A stretch of DNA of 64,000 nt from Lentzea cavernae (lineage in GTDB: Bacteria > Actinomycetota > Actinomycetes > Mycobacteriales > Pseudonocardiaceae): NCBI RefSeq assembly GCF_014653695.1, contig NZ_BNAR01000006.1, positions 248,001-312,000 of the forward strand, given 5' to 3'. The position numbers were made by a program, and so were the translations under genes. Each line of letters starts with the position of its first letter. The stretch's first letter is position 1. The notes under the pieces are model-generated. The model was not told the origin of the DNA and did no database searches. It saw nothing but the letters and a program-made list of their open reading frames with translations. This document shows positions 34,964 to 42,610 of this stretch, one piece after another.

Positions 34964-35931
34964 GCCCGGTGCTGCCACGCCAGCGACAGCAGCGCGGCAC
35001 CGGCGGCCTGCGTCGGTTCGTGGCGCACGAACCGTTCGACGTTCGAAGCGGTGAACGGAAGCCCGCGCAGCACCTGGCCCTCGTCGTTGTGCGACACCAG
35101 ATCGCCGAACAACGAGTCGAACTCACCGGCCTCGATGACCGCCACGGTCAGCATGTCCGTGGCGAACGTCAGCGGGTCCACGCCCATGCCGAGGTAGAAC
35201 ACGCGAGCGGCCGCCGTCAGTCGCTGGGCGAACGGCCAGGCCGCGTAGTCGACGGCACCGATCTCCGCGACGCCCAGCAGCTCCTCGGCGAACTCGCGGA
35301 GCATGCAGTGCCACAACGAGAAGTCGGCCTCGGACGATCCCTGGAACACCCCGACCGGCAGCACCTGGAACATGCCGCCCGCGTGCCCCACGCGCTTCGG
35401 GTCGCGCCAGTGCAGGAAGAACGTCGCTTGCCCCGACTCGGAGTCGTGGCGCAGGGTCAGGGTGCTGATGGCGACGTTCACCGGCCGGCGCCGCGGATCA
35501 CACGGATCACCCACGGCCGTGCGCAACGGCAACGCGTCGATCTCCCCCACCTCGCGCGCCGCGTACTCGTGCGCGCACGCCTCGCCCACGTCGATGCCGT
35601 CGAAGTAGGTGCCGAGACCGAACGTCAGGCGCCGCCCGGTGAAGCCGAGCAGCCGGTAGGTCTCGCGGTCGTGGAACACGGCGGGCGCGGCGAGCGCGGC
35701 CATCGCCTCGGAGTAGCTGCCGAAACCGTCGGGGACCACTGCGCCCGGCAGCACGGGCAGCGACGGTGACGGCCGCATCTCCAGCGCGAGGGCGGCGAGC
35801 GGAACCGGTGCGGCGGGCATCCAGCCGGGCGCGGTCAGCAACGGCGTCCCGGCGACCCCGGGCACGTCCGGGTACTCCGCGGCCGCCCGCACCGCCAGCG
35901 CGTGGCGGTGCCGCAGCAGATGGGCCCGCAC
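34936..35931 (-). CDS. Nudix-like C-terminal domain of an XRE-type regulator, HTH missing
   Basis: About 331 residues. The LRHRHALAVRAAAEYPDVPGVAGTPLLTAPGWMPAAPVPL segment and the block GGMFQVLPVGVFQ...MLREFAEELLGV match, from memory, the C-terminal region of actinomycete XRE regulators of about 400 residues; the REFAEELLG part has the Nudix-box pattern RExxEExG. No helix-turn-helix region is present before it. The reading frame stays open upstream but that part is not protein-like and overlaps the next gene. Start at a GTG is uncertain. Convergent overlap of 28 bp with NIS synthetase copy B. Confidence 0.65.
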   Translation of the reverse strand: MRAHLLRHRHALAVRAAAEYPDVPGVAGTPLLTAPGWMPAAPVPLAALALEMRPSPSLPVLPGAVVPDGFGSYSEAMAALAAPAVFHDRETYRLLGFTGRRLTFGLGTYFDGIDVGEACAHEYAAREVGEIDALPLRTAVGDPCDPRRRPVNVAISTLTLRHDSESGQATFFLHWRDPKRVGHAGGMFQVLPVGVFQGSSEADFSLWHCMLREFAEELLGVAEIGAVDYAAWPFAQRLTAAARVFYLGMGVDPLTFATDMLTVAVIEAGEFDSLFGDLVSHNDEGQVLRGLPFTASNVERFVRHEPTQAAGAALLSLAWQHRAQLLKGLGR

Positions 35932-35951
35932 GGCGAGCCACGACGAGATGA

Positions 35952-35971
35952 CCGGACCACGTGTGGCCCGG
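35952..35971 (-). terminator. Hairpin after the small membrane-protein gene
   Basis: CCGGaCCACGTGTGGcCCGG, a 20-nt hairpin with one mismatched pair, 20 bp downstream of the stop at 35991 on the minus strand. Weak evidence for a terminator; it also limits how far upstream the next gene can start. Confidence 0.45.
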
Positions 35972-35990
35972 TCTCCGCGGTCTGGAGCTG

Positions 35991-36341
35991 TCAGGCCCGC
36001 CAGCGCCGGGACGCCTGGACGACTTCGCCGACCGCGCGTGCCAGGCTTCCGTCGGCGTCGACGTGGCTCTCGTAGTGCTCGACCGGAAGCGGCTTGGCCA
36101 CCTCGGGCGGTGCCTCGTACGAGTCGCTGTCCTCCCACCGCAGCCTGCGCGCCGTCTTCACGAACGCGACCGCGGCCGCCAGCAGCAACACCCCGACCAC
36201 GGCCGGCCACCAGACCGACTCCGCGACCGCGATGGCGAACTGGACCTGCGCCACCACGACGAACACGACAGTCAGTCCGACCACCGACCACGGGGCCGAA
36301 CCACCGTCACGTCTTCGCTGGGCGGCACCACTTGCCCCCAT
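35991..36341 (-). CDS. Small two-helix membrane protein
   Basis: 116 residues. Two adjacent hydrophobic segments (WSVVGLTVVFVVVAQVQFAIAVA; WWPAVVGVLLLAAAVAFV) followed by an acidic cytoplasmic-type tail (RWEDSDSYEAPPEVAKPLPVEHYESHVDADGS). I do not recognise the family. The start is the ATG of MGASGAA, chosen for GGTGGAGGTGA before it; an ATG 11 codons earlier has no ribosome site. Divergent from the Nudix hydrolase gene. Confidence 0.7.
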   Translation of the reverse strand: MGASGAAQRRRDGGSAPWSVVGLTVVFVVVAQVQFAIAVAESVWWPAVVGVLLLAAAVAFVKTARRLRWEDSDSYEAPPEVAKPLPVEHYESHVDADGSLARAVGEVVQASRRWRA

Positions 36342-36508
36342 TGGCGTCACCTCCACCGATGCTGCCGTGGACATCGGCGATTGATCGCAAGGAGTTACAG
36401 GGCCAAGCGTACTCCTGGATCGTTTGGTCGCAGACCGTCACTTTCCCCGCACATCACCACCGGTGCGCACCACGTGCGCGATTCACCCAGGGGTGTGATC
36501 ATCAACCC

Positions 36509-37039
36509 GTGTCCGCACTTCACTCGGGTGACCCCGCCTCGTTCGCCGCCGACGTCCTCGCCGAAGGCCCGCCCGAGCTCGAACACGTGCCGGGCGTGGC
36601 GTCCCGGCGTCCGACGAAGACGAGCGCGGGCGGGGCGCTGATCCGTGATTCCACCGGACGCGTGCTGTTCGTCGTGCCGACGTACAAGGCCGTGCTGGAC
36701 GTCCCGGGCGGCATGACGGAGGACGACGAGTCCCCCAAAGCCGCCGCCGTGCGGGAGATCCGCGAGGAGCTCGGCCTCACGATGTCGTTGGGGCGCCTGC
36801 TCGTCGTGGACTGGACGCCGCGCAACGGGGTCTGGCGCGACTGCCACCAGTTCGTGTTCGACGGCGGTGTCGTGGACGACGCGGTGGCGTGCGATCCCGA
36901 ACTGGAGGGTGTGGTGTACCTGACGCTGGACGAGGCCGAGCCGAGGATCTACCCGTCGCTGCACCGCCGGCTCGCACTCGCCGTCGCCGCACTGGAGAGC
37001 GGTTCCACGCGGTACGCCGAGTTCGGCCGGGAGGTGTGA
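36509..37039 (+). CDS. Nudix hydrolase
   Basis: 176 residues with a perfect Nudix box, GMTEDDE then seven residues then REIREELGL (about residues 67-90), which binds Mg2+ for cleavage of nucleoside-diphosphate-linked substrates. N-terminal strand GGALIRDSTGRVLFVVPTYK is typical. Start at the GTG of MSALHSG; GATCAT ends 6 bp before it, suggesting a leaderless transcript and supporting this start. The stop overlaps the ATG of the BtuF-like gene, so the two are coupled. The substrate is unknown. Confidence 0.85.
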   Translation: MSALHSGDPASFAADVLAEGPPELEHVPGVASRRPTKTSAGGALIRDSTGRVLFVVPTYKAVLDVPGGMTEDDESPKAAAVREIREELGLTMSLGRLLVVDWTPRNGVWRDCHQFVFDGGVVDDAVACDPELEGVVYLTLDEAEPRIYPSLHRRLALAVAALESGSTRYAEFGREV

Positions 37040-37920
37040 TGCGGATCGTCTCGCTGCTGCCCGCGGCCACCGACGTCGTGGCCGAGCTGGGCCTGCTCGA
37101 CCACCTGGTCGGACGCACCCACGAGTGCGACTGGCCCGCCGAGGTGGAGGGTGTGCCGATCGTCACGAGCACCGGCGTCGACCAGAACGCGCTGAGCAGC
37201 AGGGAGATCAACTCGACCGTGCACCGCGGGTCGTCGTTGTACGGGCTGGACGCGGACCTGCTGAACGACCTCAGGCCGGACGTCGTCCTCACCCAGGACC
37301 TCTGCGACGTCTGCGCGATCTCCTACCGCAAGGTCACCGACACCGTCCGGATGATGGACGTCGGCCCCACGGTCCTGAGCCTCGAACCTTCCACTTTGGA
37401 CGAGGTCCTCGACTGCCTGAGGACCGTGGGCGACGTGCTCGGCGTCGACAGCGCAGGCAAGATCGCCGCGTTGAGACAGCGGATCGACGACGTCGAACGG
37501 CAGACCCGGCACCTCCCGCACCCGCGGGTGGCCCCGATCGAGTGGCTCGACCCGGTGTGGCCCGCCGGGCACTGGGTCCCCGAACAGATCGCCAAGGCCG
37601 GCGGTGTGCCGCTGCTCGCGGAGAAGGGCGAGCACACCCGCCCGATCACCTGGCAGGCCGTGCACGACGCGAGGCCGGACGTGGTGCTGCTCATGCCGTG
37701 CGGCTTCCCGCCGGAACGGACGATGCGAGAGCTACCGGACGAACAGCTCCCCGAGACGTGGGTCCTGGATGGACCGTCGTACTTCAACCGCCCCGGCCCG
37801 CGCGTCGTGCGCGGCGTCGAGGTCCTCGCCCACGTCCTGCACGGCGTCGGCCCGACCCCCGCCCCCTCGGAGGCAACCAGGGCCCTGTGTCGAAGTCCGA
37901 TCCGCGACAGCCTGGCCTGA
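37039..37920 (+). CDS. BtuF-like cobalamin-binding protein, no signal peptide
   Basis: 293 residues of the helical-backbone metal-receptor superfamily (RIVSLLPAATDVVAELGLLDHLVGRTHECDWP; DVVLTQDLCDVCAISYRKV; PVWPAGHWVPEQIAKAGG). Such proteins are often annotated as cobalamin-binding. There is no signal peptide or lipobox, so it is probably cytoplasmic and not a standard uptake receptor. ATG overlaps the Nudix stop. The last 14 codons, from about ATRALCRSPIRDSLA, lie inside the left arm of a long inverted repeat (37879-38044), so its C-terminus may have been replaced by an insertion. Confidence 0.82.
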   Translation: MRIVSLLPAATDVVAELGLLDHLVGRTHECDWPAEVEGVPIVTSTGVDQNALSSREINSTVHRGSSLYGLDADLLNDLRPDVVLTQDLCDVCAISYRKVTDTVRMMDVGPTVLSLEPSTLDEVLDCLRTVGDVLGVDSAGKIAALRQRIDDVERQTRHLPHPRVAPIEWLDPVWPAGHWVPEQIAKAGGVPLLAEKGEHTRPITWQAVHDARPDVVLLMPCGFPPERTMRELPDEQLPETWVLDGPSYFNRPGPRVVRGVEVLAHVLHGVGPTPAPSEATRALCRSPIRDSLA

Positions 37921-38044
37921 GGCGGCCCCTGGCGGCACGGCCGGACGACCCACGTACAACACCGGTACGCGGGCCGTCCGGCCGTACCACCAGAAACCAC
38001 CTCAAGCGCGACTCTCATCGAACCGGACCTCGACACAGGGCCCT
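37879..38044. repeat. 166-bp imperfect inverted-repeat element
   Basis: Two arms of about 74 nt around a loop of about 19 nt (37952-37970). The outer arms 37879-37899 and 38024-38044 match at 20 of 21 positions when one is reverse-complemented. The inner arms 37937-37951 and 37971-37985 match at 14 of 15. The part between is similar with mostly C/T changes and small gaps. Both ends carry the palindrome AGGGCCCT. It ends the BtuF-like gene and stops at the -10 box (TAAGCT) of the next gene. No transposase inside; MITE-like or an attenuator-like structure. Confidence 0.8.
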
Positions 38045-38055
38045 AAGCTCGCCCC

Positions 38056-39036
38056 ATGGACCTGAGCGCGTTCCCCCGAGTCGCACTGGGCAGCTGGCCG
38101 ACCCCTCTGGAGGACGCCCCGAGGCTCGCCGCCGCGCTCGGCGGCCCGCAGGTCCTGATCAAGCGCGACGACGTCAACGGCCTCGGCGCGGGCGGCAACA
38201 AGCTGCGCAAACTCGAGTTCCTGCTCGGCCAGGCGCTCGAGGACGGCGCGGACACGATCATCACGTTCGGCGCGCTGCAGACCAACCACGGGCGGCAGAC
38301 GGCGGCGGCCTGCGCGAAGCTCGGCCTGAGGTGCGAGCTCGTGCTCACGGCCAAGGTGCCGATGACCGGCGACGCGTACGAGAGGTCCGGCAACGTCGTC
38401 CTGGACCACATGTTCGGCGCGAACGTGCACGTCTGCGCGGACGCCGACGAGACCGTCGAGGCCTACGAGCGGATCAACCACGACAAGGCCGTCACCCTGC
38501 CCGTGGGCGGTTCGAACGGGCTGGGCGCCCTCGGCTACGTCGCCGCGGCCGCCGAGCTCGTCGGCCAGCTCACCGACCGCGGCATCGGCACCGCCACCAT
38601 CGTCGTCCCGGACGGCAGCGGCGCCACGGCGGCGGGAATCGCGCTCGGCACCGAACTGCTCGGCTGGCCCGGCACCGTGCACGCCGTGAGCGTCTCCCAC
38701 ACCGCCGCGGACGCCGAACGGGAACTGCGGGTCCTCGCCGCGGACGCCGCCGCCCTCCTCGGCGAGCCCGCTCCGGAGCTCGGCCACGTCACCGTCACCG
38801 ACGACACGATCGGGCCGGGCTACGGCGTGCCGACGCCGGAGATGTGGAGCGTGCTGGAGCTGTTCGCGCGGACCGAGGGCGTGCTCCTCGACCCGGTCTA
38901 CACCGGCAAGGCCGCGGTGAAGTTCCGCGAGATCGCGCCGCGCAGCGACGTGCCGGTCGTGTTCCTCCACACAGGTGGTCTTCCTGGCTTCTACGGCTAC
39001 GCGCCCGAGGCGGTCGCGCAGTTCCGACGGGCGTGA
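38056..39036 (+). CDS. PLP-dependent D-cysteine desulfhydrase / ACC deaminase family protein
   Basis: 326 residues, fold-type II PLP enzyme. The PLP lysine is in GGNKLRKLEF (about residue 51), with the preceding IKRDDVNGLGAG signature. QTNHGRQTAAACAKLG and the Gly-rich phosphate loop GSGATAAG are present; a C-terminal FLHTGGLPGFYGY motif is typical. The family splits D-cysteine to pyruvate, ammonia and sulfide, or deaminates ACC; the sequence alone does not separate these. TAAGCT ends 6 bp before the ATG, suggesting a leaderless transcript. It starts 11 bp after the inverted-repeat element. Confidence 0.88.
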   Translation: MDLSAFPRVALGSWPTPLEDAPRLAAALGGPQVLIKRDDVNGLGAGGNKLRKLEFLLGQALEDGADTIITFGALQTNHGRQTAAACAKLGLRCELVLTAKVPMTGDAYERSGNVVLDHMFGANVHVCADADETVEAYERINHDKAVTLPVGGSNGLGALGYVAAAAELVGQLTDRGIGTATIVVPDGSGATAAGIALGTELLGWPGTVHAVSVSHTAADAERELRVLAADAAALLGEPAPELGHVTVTDDTIGPGYGVPTPEMWSVLELFARTEGVLLDPVYTGKAAVKFREIAPRSDVPVVFLHTGGLPGFYGYAPEAVAQFRRA

Positions 39037-39052
39037 TCAGTACTCTGGTGTG

Positions 39053-39688
39053 GTGACCGATCTGGCCGACCACCTGGGTGTGCTCCGCGATCTCGAAAGA
39101 CGGCTGCTCGTCTACAAGTTCGCGATCGAGGAGCTGATGACGAAGCTCCGCATCCTGAGCGAGGAGTTCGACTCGGTCCACCAGCACGACCCGATCGAGC
39201 ACATCACCAATCGGGTGAAGAAGCCGGAGGGCATCCTCGGCAAACTGCAGCGCAAGGGCTTCCCGCCCGACCTCGACACGATCGGCGACTGGCTCGACGA
39301 CATTGCGGGCGTGCGGGTGATCTGCCCGTTCGTCTCGGACGTCTACCGCGTCAAGGAGATGCTGGCGCGCCAGCACGACGTGGAGATCCTGCGCACCAAG
39401 GACTACATCGCGCAGCCGAAGCCGAACGGGTACCGCAGCCTGCACCTGATCATCCGGATCCCGGTGTTCCTGTCCGACCGCGTCGAGCACGTGAAGGTCG
39501 AGGTGCAGCTGCGGACCATCGCGATGGACTTCTGGGCGACGCTGGAGCACAAGCTGTTCTACAAGTACGACGACCACCCGCCGGCGGACTTCGTGGGCGA
39601 GCTGATGTCGACGGCGATGATCGCGGCGCAGCTGGACGACCGGATGGAGTCGCTGCACCGGCGGATCCACCGCGACGGCCACCAGTAG
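39053..39688 (+). CDS. Small alarmone synthetase, (p)ppGpp synthase (RelA/SpoT domain)
   Basis: 211 residues, a stand-alone synthetase domain (RelP/RelQ type) without HD hydrolase or regulatory domains. Key segments: DDIAGVRVICPFVSDVYRVKE, TKDYIAQPKPNGYRSLHLII (ATP and GTP binding) and VEVQLRTIAMDFWATLEHKLFYK. Transfers pyrophosphate from ATP to GDP or GTP. The start is GTG at MTDLADH; TACTCT lies 6 bp before it, so the mRNA is probably leaderless. An in-frame GTG one codon earlier also exists. Soluble. Confidence 0.92.
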   Translation: MTDLADHLGVLRDLERRLLVYKFAIEELMTKLRILSEEFDSVHQHDPIEHITNRVKKPEGILGKLQRKGFPPDLDTIGDWLDDIAGVRVICPFVSDVYRVKEMLARQHDVEILRTKDYIAQPKPNGYRSLHLIIRIPVFLSDRVEHVKVEVQLRTIAMDFWATLEHKLFYKYDDHPPADFVGELMSTAMIAAQLDDRMESLHRRIHRDGHQ

Positions 39689-39697
39689 CCGCGCCGC

Positions 39698-39734
39698 CGG
39701 CCCGCCGAGTCCACAAAGGATGCCCGGCGGGCCG
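39698..39734. terminator. Bidirectional hairpin between convergent genes
   Basis: Perfect 10-bp stem CGGCCCGCCG / CGGCGGGCCG with a 17-nt loop. It fills most of the 54-bp gap between the alarmone synthetase gene and the MerR gene and probably ends both transcripts. Confidence 0.72.
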
Positions 39735-39742
39735 TGACCGCG

Positions 39743-40564
39743 CTACGGCTTGGTGATCTCCAGCTGCAGCTCGGTCACCCAGTCCGCCGGGTCGCCCTCG
39801 CCGTACTGGACGTACACCTCGCGCGCGAACCCGTTCTGCTTGTACCCGTGCGCCTCGATCCAGGCCGCGACGGCCTGGTACGACGTGTCGACGTCGTCCA
39901 TCGTGCCGCGGTGCAGGATCGTCGCCGCCTCGGCCAGCGCCGGCAGGTCGACGACCTCGAAGTCGTAGGCCTGGGACGGCTCGACGGCCACGGTGACCCC
40001 CGCGTGCACGACCACCGCGTCGCCGTCGGCCGGCTCGTAGGTGGCGATGCCGTGACCGGCGGGCGCGACCCCCGCGCGGCCCAGCCGTTCGAAGAGCTGC
40101 GGGTACAACGGCTGGATGACCGGGCCGATGTCCTCCGGCCCGTACGACGCGGCCGTGGCCGTCAGCCGGGCGATGCGGACGGCCGGCACGGACTTCACGA
40201 CGATCTCGTCGGTGGGCATGGCGCCCTCCCTCTCTATTGCGCGGAGACGTGCCTCGACCCGCCGCAGCCGCGACTCGTCCGCGAGGATCTGCTGCCGCAG
40301 CTCGGCCCGCCGCAACGACAGCATGCCGTGCAACTGCTCGACCGAGAGCTTCTCGTCGAGCACCACGCGCACCTGGTCGAGTGTCAGACCGAGGTCCTTC
40401 AACGCGACCAGGCGGTTGAGTCGTTGCAGCTGGGAGGCGGTGTAGAAGCGGTAGCCGCTGGACTGGTCGACGTGCGCCGGCGGGAGCAACCCGACCGCGT
40501 CGTAGTGGCGCAGCATCCGCACCGACACGCGCCCCAGATGGGCGAAGTCTCCGATGGTGAACAT
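39743..40564 (-). CDS. MerR-family regulator with GyrI-like effector domain
   Basis: 273 residues. N-terminal MerR DNA-binding domain (FTIGDFAHLGRVSVRMLRHYDAVGLLPPAHVDQSSGYRFY), a coiled dimer helix (QLHGMLSLRRAELRQQILADESRLRRVEARL) and a C-terminal GyrI/SOUL-like small-molecule domain (about 120-273), as in BmrR/TipA-type multidrug sensors. ATG with AGGAGCAG before it. Its promoter has a 19-bp spacer around a palindrome, the form MerR proteins act on, so it very likely controls itself. The ligand is unknown. Confidence 0.92.
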   Translation of the reverse strand: MFTIGDFAHLGRVSVRMLRHYDAVGLLPPAHVDQSSGYRFYTASQLQRLNRLVALKDLGLTLDQVRVVLDEKLSVEQLHGMLSLRRAELRQQILADESRLRRVEARLRAIEREGAMPTDEIVVKSVPAVRIARLTATAASYGPEDIGPVIQPLYPQLFERLGRAGVAPAGHGIATYEPADGDAVVVHAGVTVAVEPSQAYDFEVVDLPALAEAATILHRGTMDDVDTSYQAVAAWIEAHGYKQNGFAREVYVQYGEGDPADWVTELQLEITKP

Positions 40565-40573
40565 GACTGCTCC

Positions 40574-40604
40574 TGTGTAGGGGCTGACACGGTGTCAGGG
40601 TCAA
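40574..40604 (-). promoter_or_regulatory. MerR-type promoter with 19-bp spacer and operator
   Basis: On the minus strand: -35 TTGACC (40604-40599), -10 TACACA (40579-40574), 19-bp spacer. The palindrome CTGACACCGTGTCAG (40584-40598) sits inside the spacer. An overlong spacer with a central operator is the hallmark of MerR-activated promoters. Confidence 0.8.
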
Positions 40605-40666
40605 GAAATGATGGGTTTGAACAACGGTCCGGGTGAGCACCCTGGGACGTTGACGAGAGGTGGCAC

Positions 40667-41590
40667 ATGACGTTCGCACATCCGGCGCTGTTCTACGCCG
40701 ACGAGGACTCCTACATCGACGGGACCGTCCCGTTCGTGGTCGAGGGCCTCGCGAGCGCCGCACCCGTCGCCGTGGCGGTGCCGACCAGGAACCTGGAGCT
40801 GCTCAGGGAGGCGCTCAGCGGTTTCGCCCACCTCATCACGTTCGTCGACATGACGGAGACCGGCCGCAACCCCGGCCGGATCATCCCCGAGCTCCGTGCG
40901 TTCGCCGACCGGCACCGCGGGGCCGTCCGCATCATCAGCGAACCGGTGTGGGACCTCCGCACCGACGTCGAGTACCCGGCGTGCGCGCTGCACGAGGCGT
41001 TGGTCAACTACGCGTTCAGCGGTCGCGACCTCAGCATCCTGTGCCCCTACAGCACCACCACCCTCACCCACGACGTCCTGGCCGACGCCGAGAAGACCCA
41101 CCCGGTCGTGATCGACGCGAGCGGCCACCGCCCCAGCGACCACTTCCACCCCGCACGGGTGGTCGTCGCCACCCACTCCCTGCCGCTGGCCATCCCGTCC
41201 GGCGCGGCGAGCACGTCCGTCGGCGCGGGAGCGATGGCGGCGGTGCGGGCGTTCGCGCGCGAGCAGGCCGTGCAGCTCGGTCTGGCCCGTGACCGGGTCG
41301 ACGACTTCGCGCTCGCGGTGACCGAGCTCGCGACGAACAGCGTGCGGCACGGCGGTGGCGAGAGCACGGTCCGCGTCTGGGCGGAAAGCAGAAGTATTGT
41401 TTGCCAAGTCAACGACAACGGACACATCACCGATGTTCTGGCTGGACGCACCCCTGTTCACGCAAACGAACCAGGTGGTCGCGGTCTGTTGCTTGTCAAC
41501 CGTTTGGCGGATCTCGTGCGCACCCAAACGACGTCAAACGGCACCGCAATCCAAGTCAGATTCGACCTGAGTGACAAAAAGACAACGTGA
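40667..41590 (+). CDS. MEDS domain / HATPase_c anti-sigma regulatory protein
   Basis: 307 residues. N-terminal MEDS-type domain (about 5-165; HPALFYADEDSYIDGTVPFVVEGL; ALHEALVNYAFSGRDLSILCPY) and a C-terminal HATPase_c domain (about 190-300) of the RsbW/SpoIIAB type (DFALAVTELATNSVRHGGG; EPGGRGLLLVNRLAD). The H-box is absent, so it is not a classical sensor kinase. Such proteins are thought to act in sigma-factor partner switching or in sensing hydrocarbons and redox state. ATG with GAGAGGTGG before it. Divergent from the merR gene with a 102-bp gap. Confidence 0.88.
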   Translation: MTFAHPALFYADEDSYIDGTVPFVVEGLASAAPVAVAVPTRNLELLREALSGFAHLITFVDMTETGRNPGRIIPELRAFADRHRGAVRIISEPVWDLRTDVEYPACALHEALVNYAFSGRDLSILCPYSTTTLTHDVLADAEKTHPVVIDASGHRPSDHFHPARVVVATHSLPLAIPSGAASTSVGAGAMAAVRAFAREQAVQLGLARDRVDDFALAVTELATNSVRHGGGESTVRVWAESRSIVCQVNDNGHITDVLAGRTPVHANEPGGRGLLLVNRLADLVRTQTTSNGTAIQVRFDLSDKKTT

Positions 41591-41629
41591 TCCACTCACA
41601 TTCGGGCGACTTCGTTATAGCTTGAGCAC

Positions 41630-42160
41630 GTGCACGACGAGGAAGCGACGGATATCGGTTACACGGGGGCTCGATTCGGGTCTCCGGCGACCCGCAGACG
41701 GCTGCACGCCGACGGAAGTGGAAACTTCAACGGCGCGGAAACGCAACAACTGCCCCGTCAGCAACCGTTGCGCCAACGCCCACCGGAACCGCCACCGGAG
41801 TGGCCTGTGCAAGAAGACGAACAGACCTCGGTCCCCGCGCGGGACAGCTCGCTCATCCGTCCCTACGCCCGCACCGGCGGGCGTACCGCGGCCCGCCACG
41901 ACCTCCGGCTGGAGACGCTGCTCTCCACCGACGAGGACAAGCTCTACCACGCCACCAACGACCAGGCGGCGATGATGCGGCTGTGCCTGCAGCCGCGGTC
42001 GGTCGCCGAGATCTCGGCGCTCATGAAGATCCCGCTCGGTGTCACGCGGGTGCTGCTGAGCGACCTGATCACGCTGAACCTGGTCGCCGTGCACGAGCCG
42101 GCCGACAAGCCGAACGTCGCTCTGCTCGAACGCGTGCTGTCCGGGCTGCGCAAGCTGTAG
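41630..42160 (+). CDS. DUF742 protein, orphan conservon component
   Basis: 176 residues. The N-terminal 70 residues are polar and probably disordered (QLPRQQPLRQRPPEPPPEW). The C-terminal DUF742 part (SLIRPYARTGGRTAARHDLRLETLLST...LCLQPRSVAEISALMKIPLGVTRVLLSDL) looks like a winged helix. DUF742 is normally the third gene of conservons, with a sensor kinase, a roadblock protein and a small GTPase. None of those is adjacent here. GTG start; TAGCTT ends 6 bp before it, suggesting a leaderless mRNA. Confidence 0.88.
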   Translation: MHDEEATDIGYTGARFGSPATRRRLHADGSGNFNGAETQQLPRQQPLRQRPPEPPPEWPVQEDEQTSVPARDSSLIRPYARTGGRTAARHDLRLETLLSTDEDKLYHATNDQAAMMRLCLQPRSVAEISALMKIPLGVTRVLLSDLITLNLVAVHEPADKPNVALLERVLSGLRKL

Positions 42161-42208
42161 CCCGTTCGCCAGCGCGCGAGATGACGCCGGGTCGCCGATA
42201 ATTTCCCC

Positions 42209-42610
42209 GTGGCGACCTCCAGCGACGAGACCCCGAAGACCCCGGTCACAGAACCGATCCCGACCGCTCCCCCGTCTGCTCCAGTGACCGTTCCGCCGTC
42301 TGCCCCGGCGACCGCGGCGAAGAAGCCGCGGCCCACCCGGATCAGCGGCACCTGGATCGCCGTGCTGGTGGCGATCGTCGTGCTGATCTTCCTGCTGGTG
42401 TTCATCCTGCAGAACGGTGAGAACGCGACCATCCACTTCCTGTGGGGTCAGTTCAGCCTTCCGCTGGGCGTGAGCCTGCTGTTCGCGGCCATCGGCGGCG
42501 CGCTGCTGGTCGCCGTCGTCGGCGCTGCCCGCATCCTGCAGCTGCGCCGGCAGACCAAGCGGATCACTGGTCGTCCCGCGACCGCATCACCAGTTCGACG
42601 CGAGAGCTGA
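42209..42610 (+). CDS. LapA-domain (DUF1049) membrane protein
   Basis: 133 residues. Pro/Thr-rich cytoplasmic N-terminus, then two membrane helices (WIAVLVAIVVLIFLLVFILQN; VSLLFAAIGGALLVAVVGAARIL) around the NGENATIHFLWGQFSLPLG loop that marks the LapA/DUF1049 family, and a basic tail. The role in actinomycetes is unknown. GTG start; GATAAT lies 6 bp before it, suggesting a leaderless mRNA. The 3' end overlaps the convergent LuxR gene by 47 bp. Confidence 0.85.
   Translation: MATSSDETPKTPVTEPIPTAPPSAPVTVPPSAPATAAKKPRPTRISGTWIAVLVAIVVLIFLLVFILQNGENATIHFLWGQFSLPLGVSLLFAAIGGALLVAVVGAARILQLRRQTKRITGRPATASPVRRES

Noticed and set aside
35998-36291. Upstream extension of the Nudix-like gene
   Set aside because: The frame stays open but overlaps the small membrane-protein gene and has no protein-like content, so a start near 35931 was preferred.
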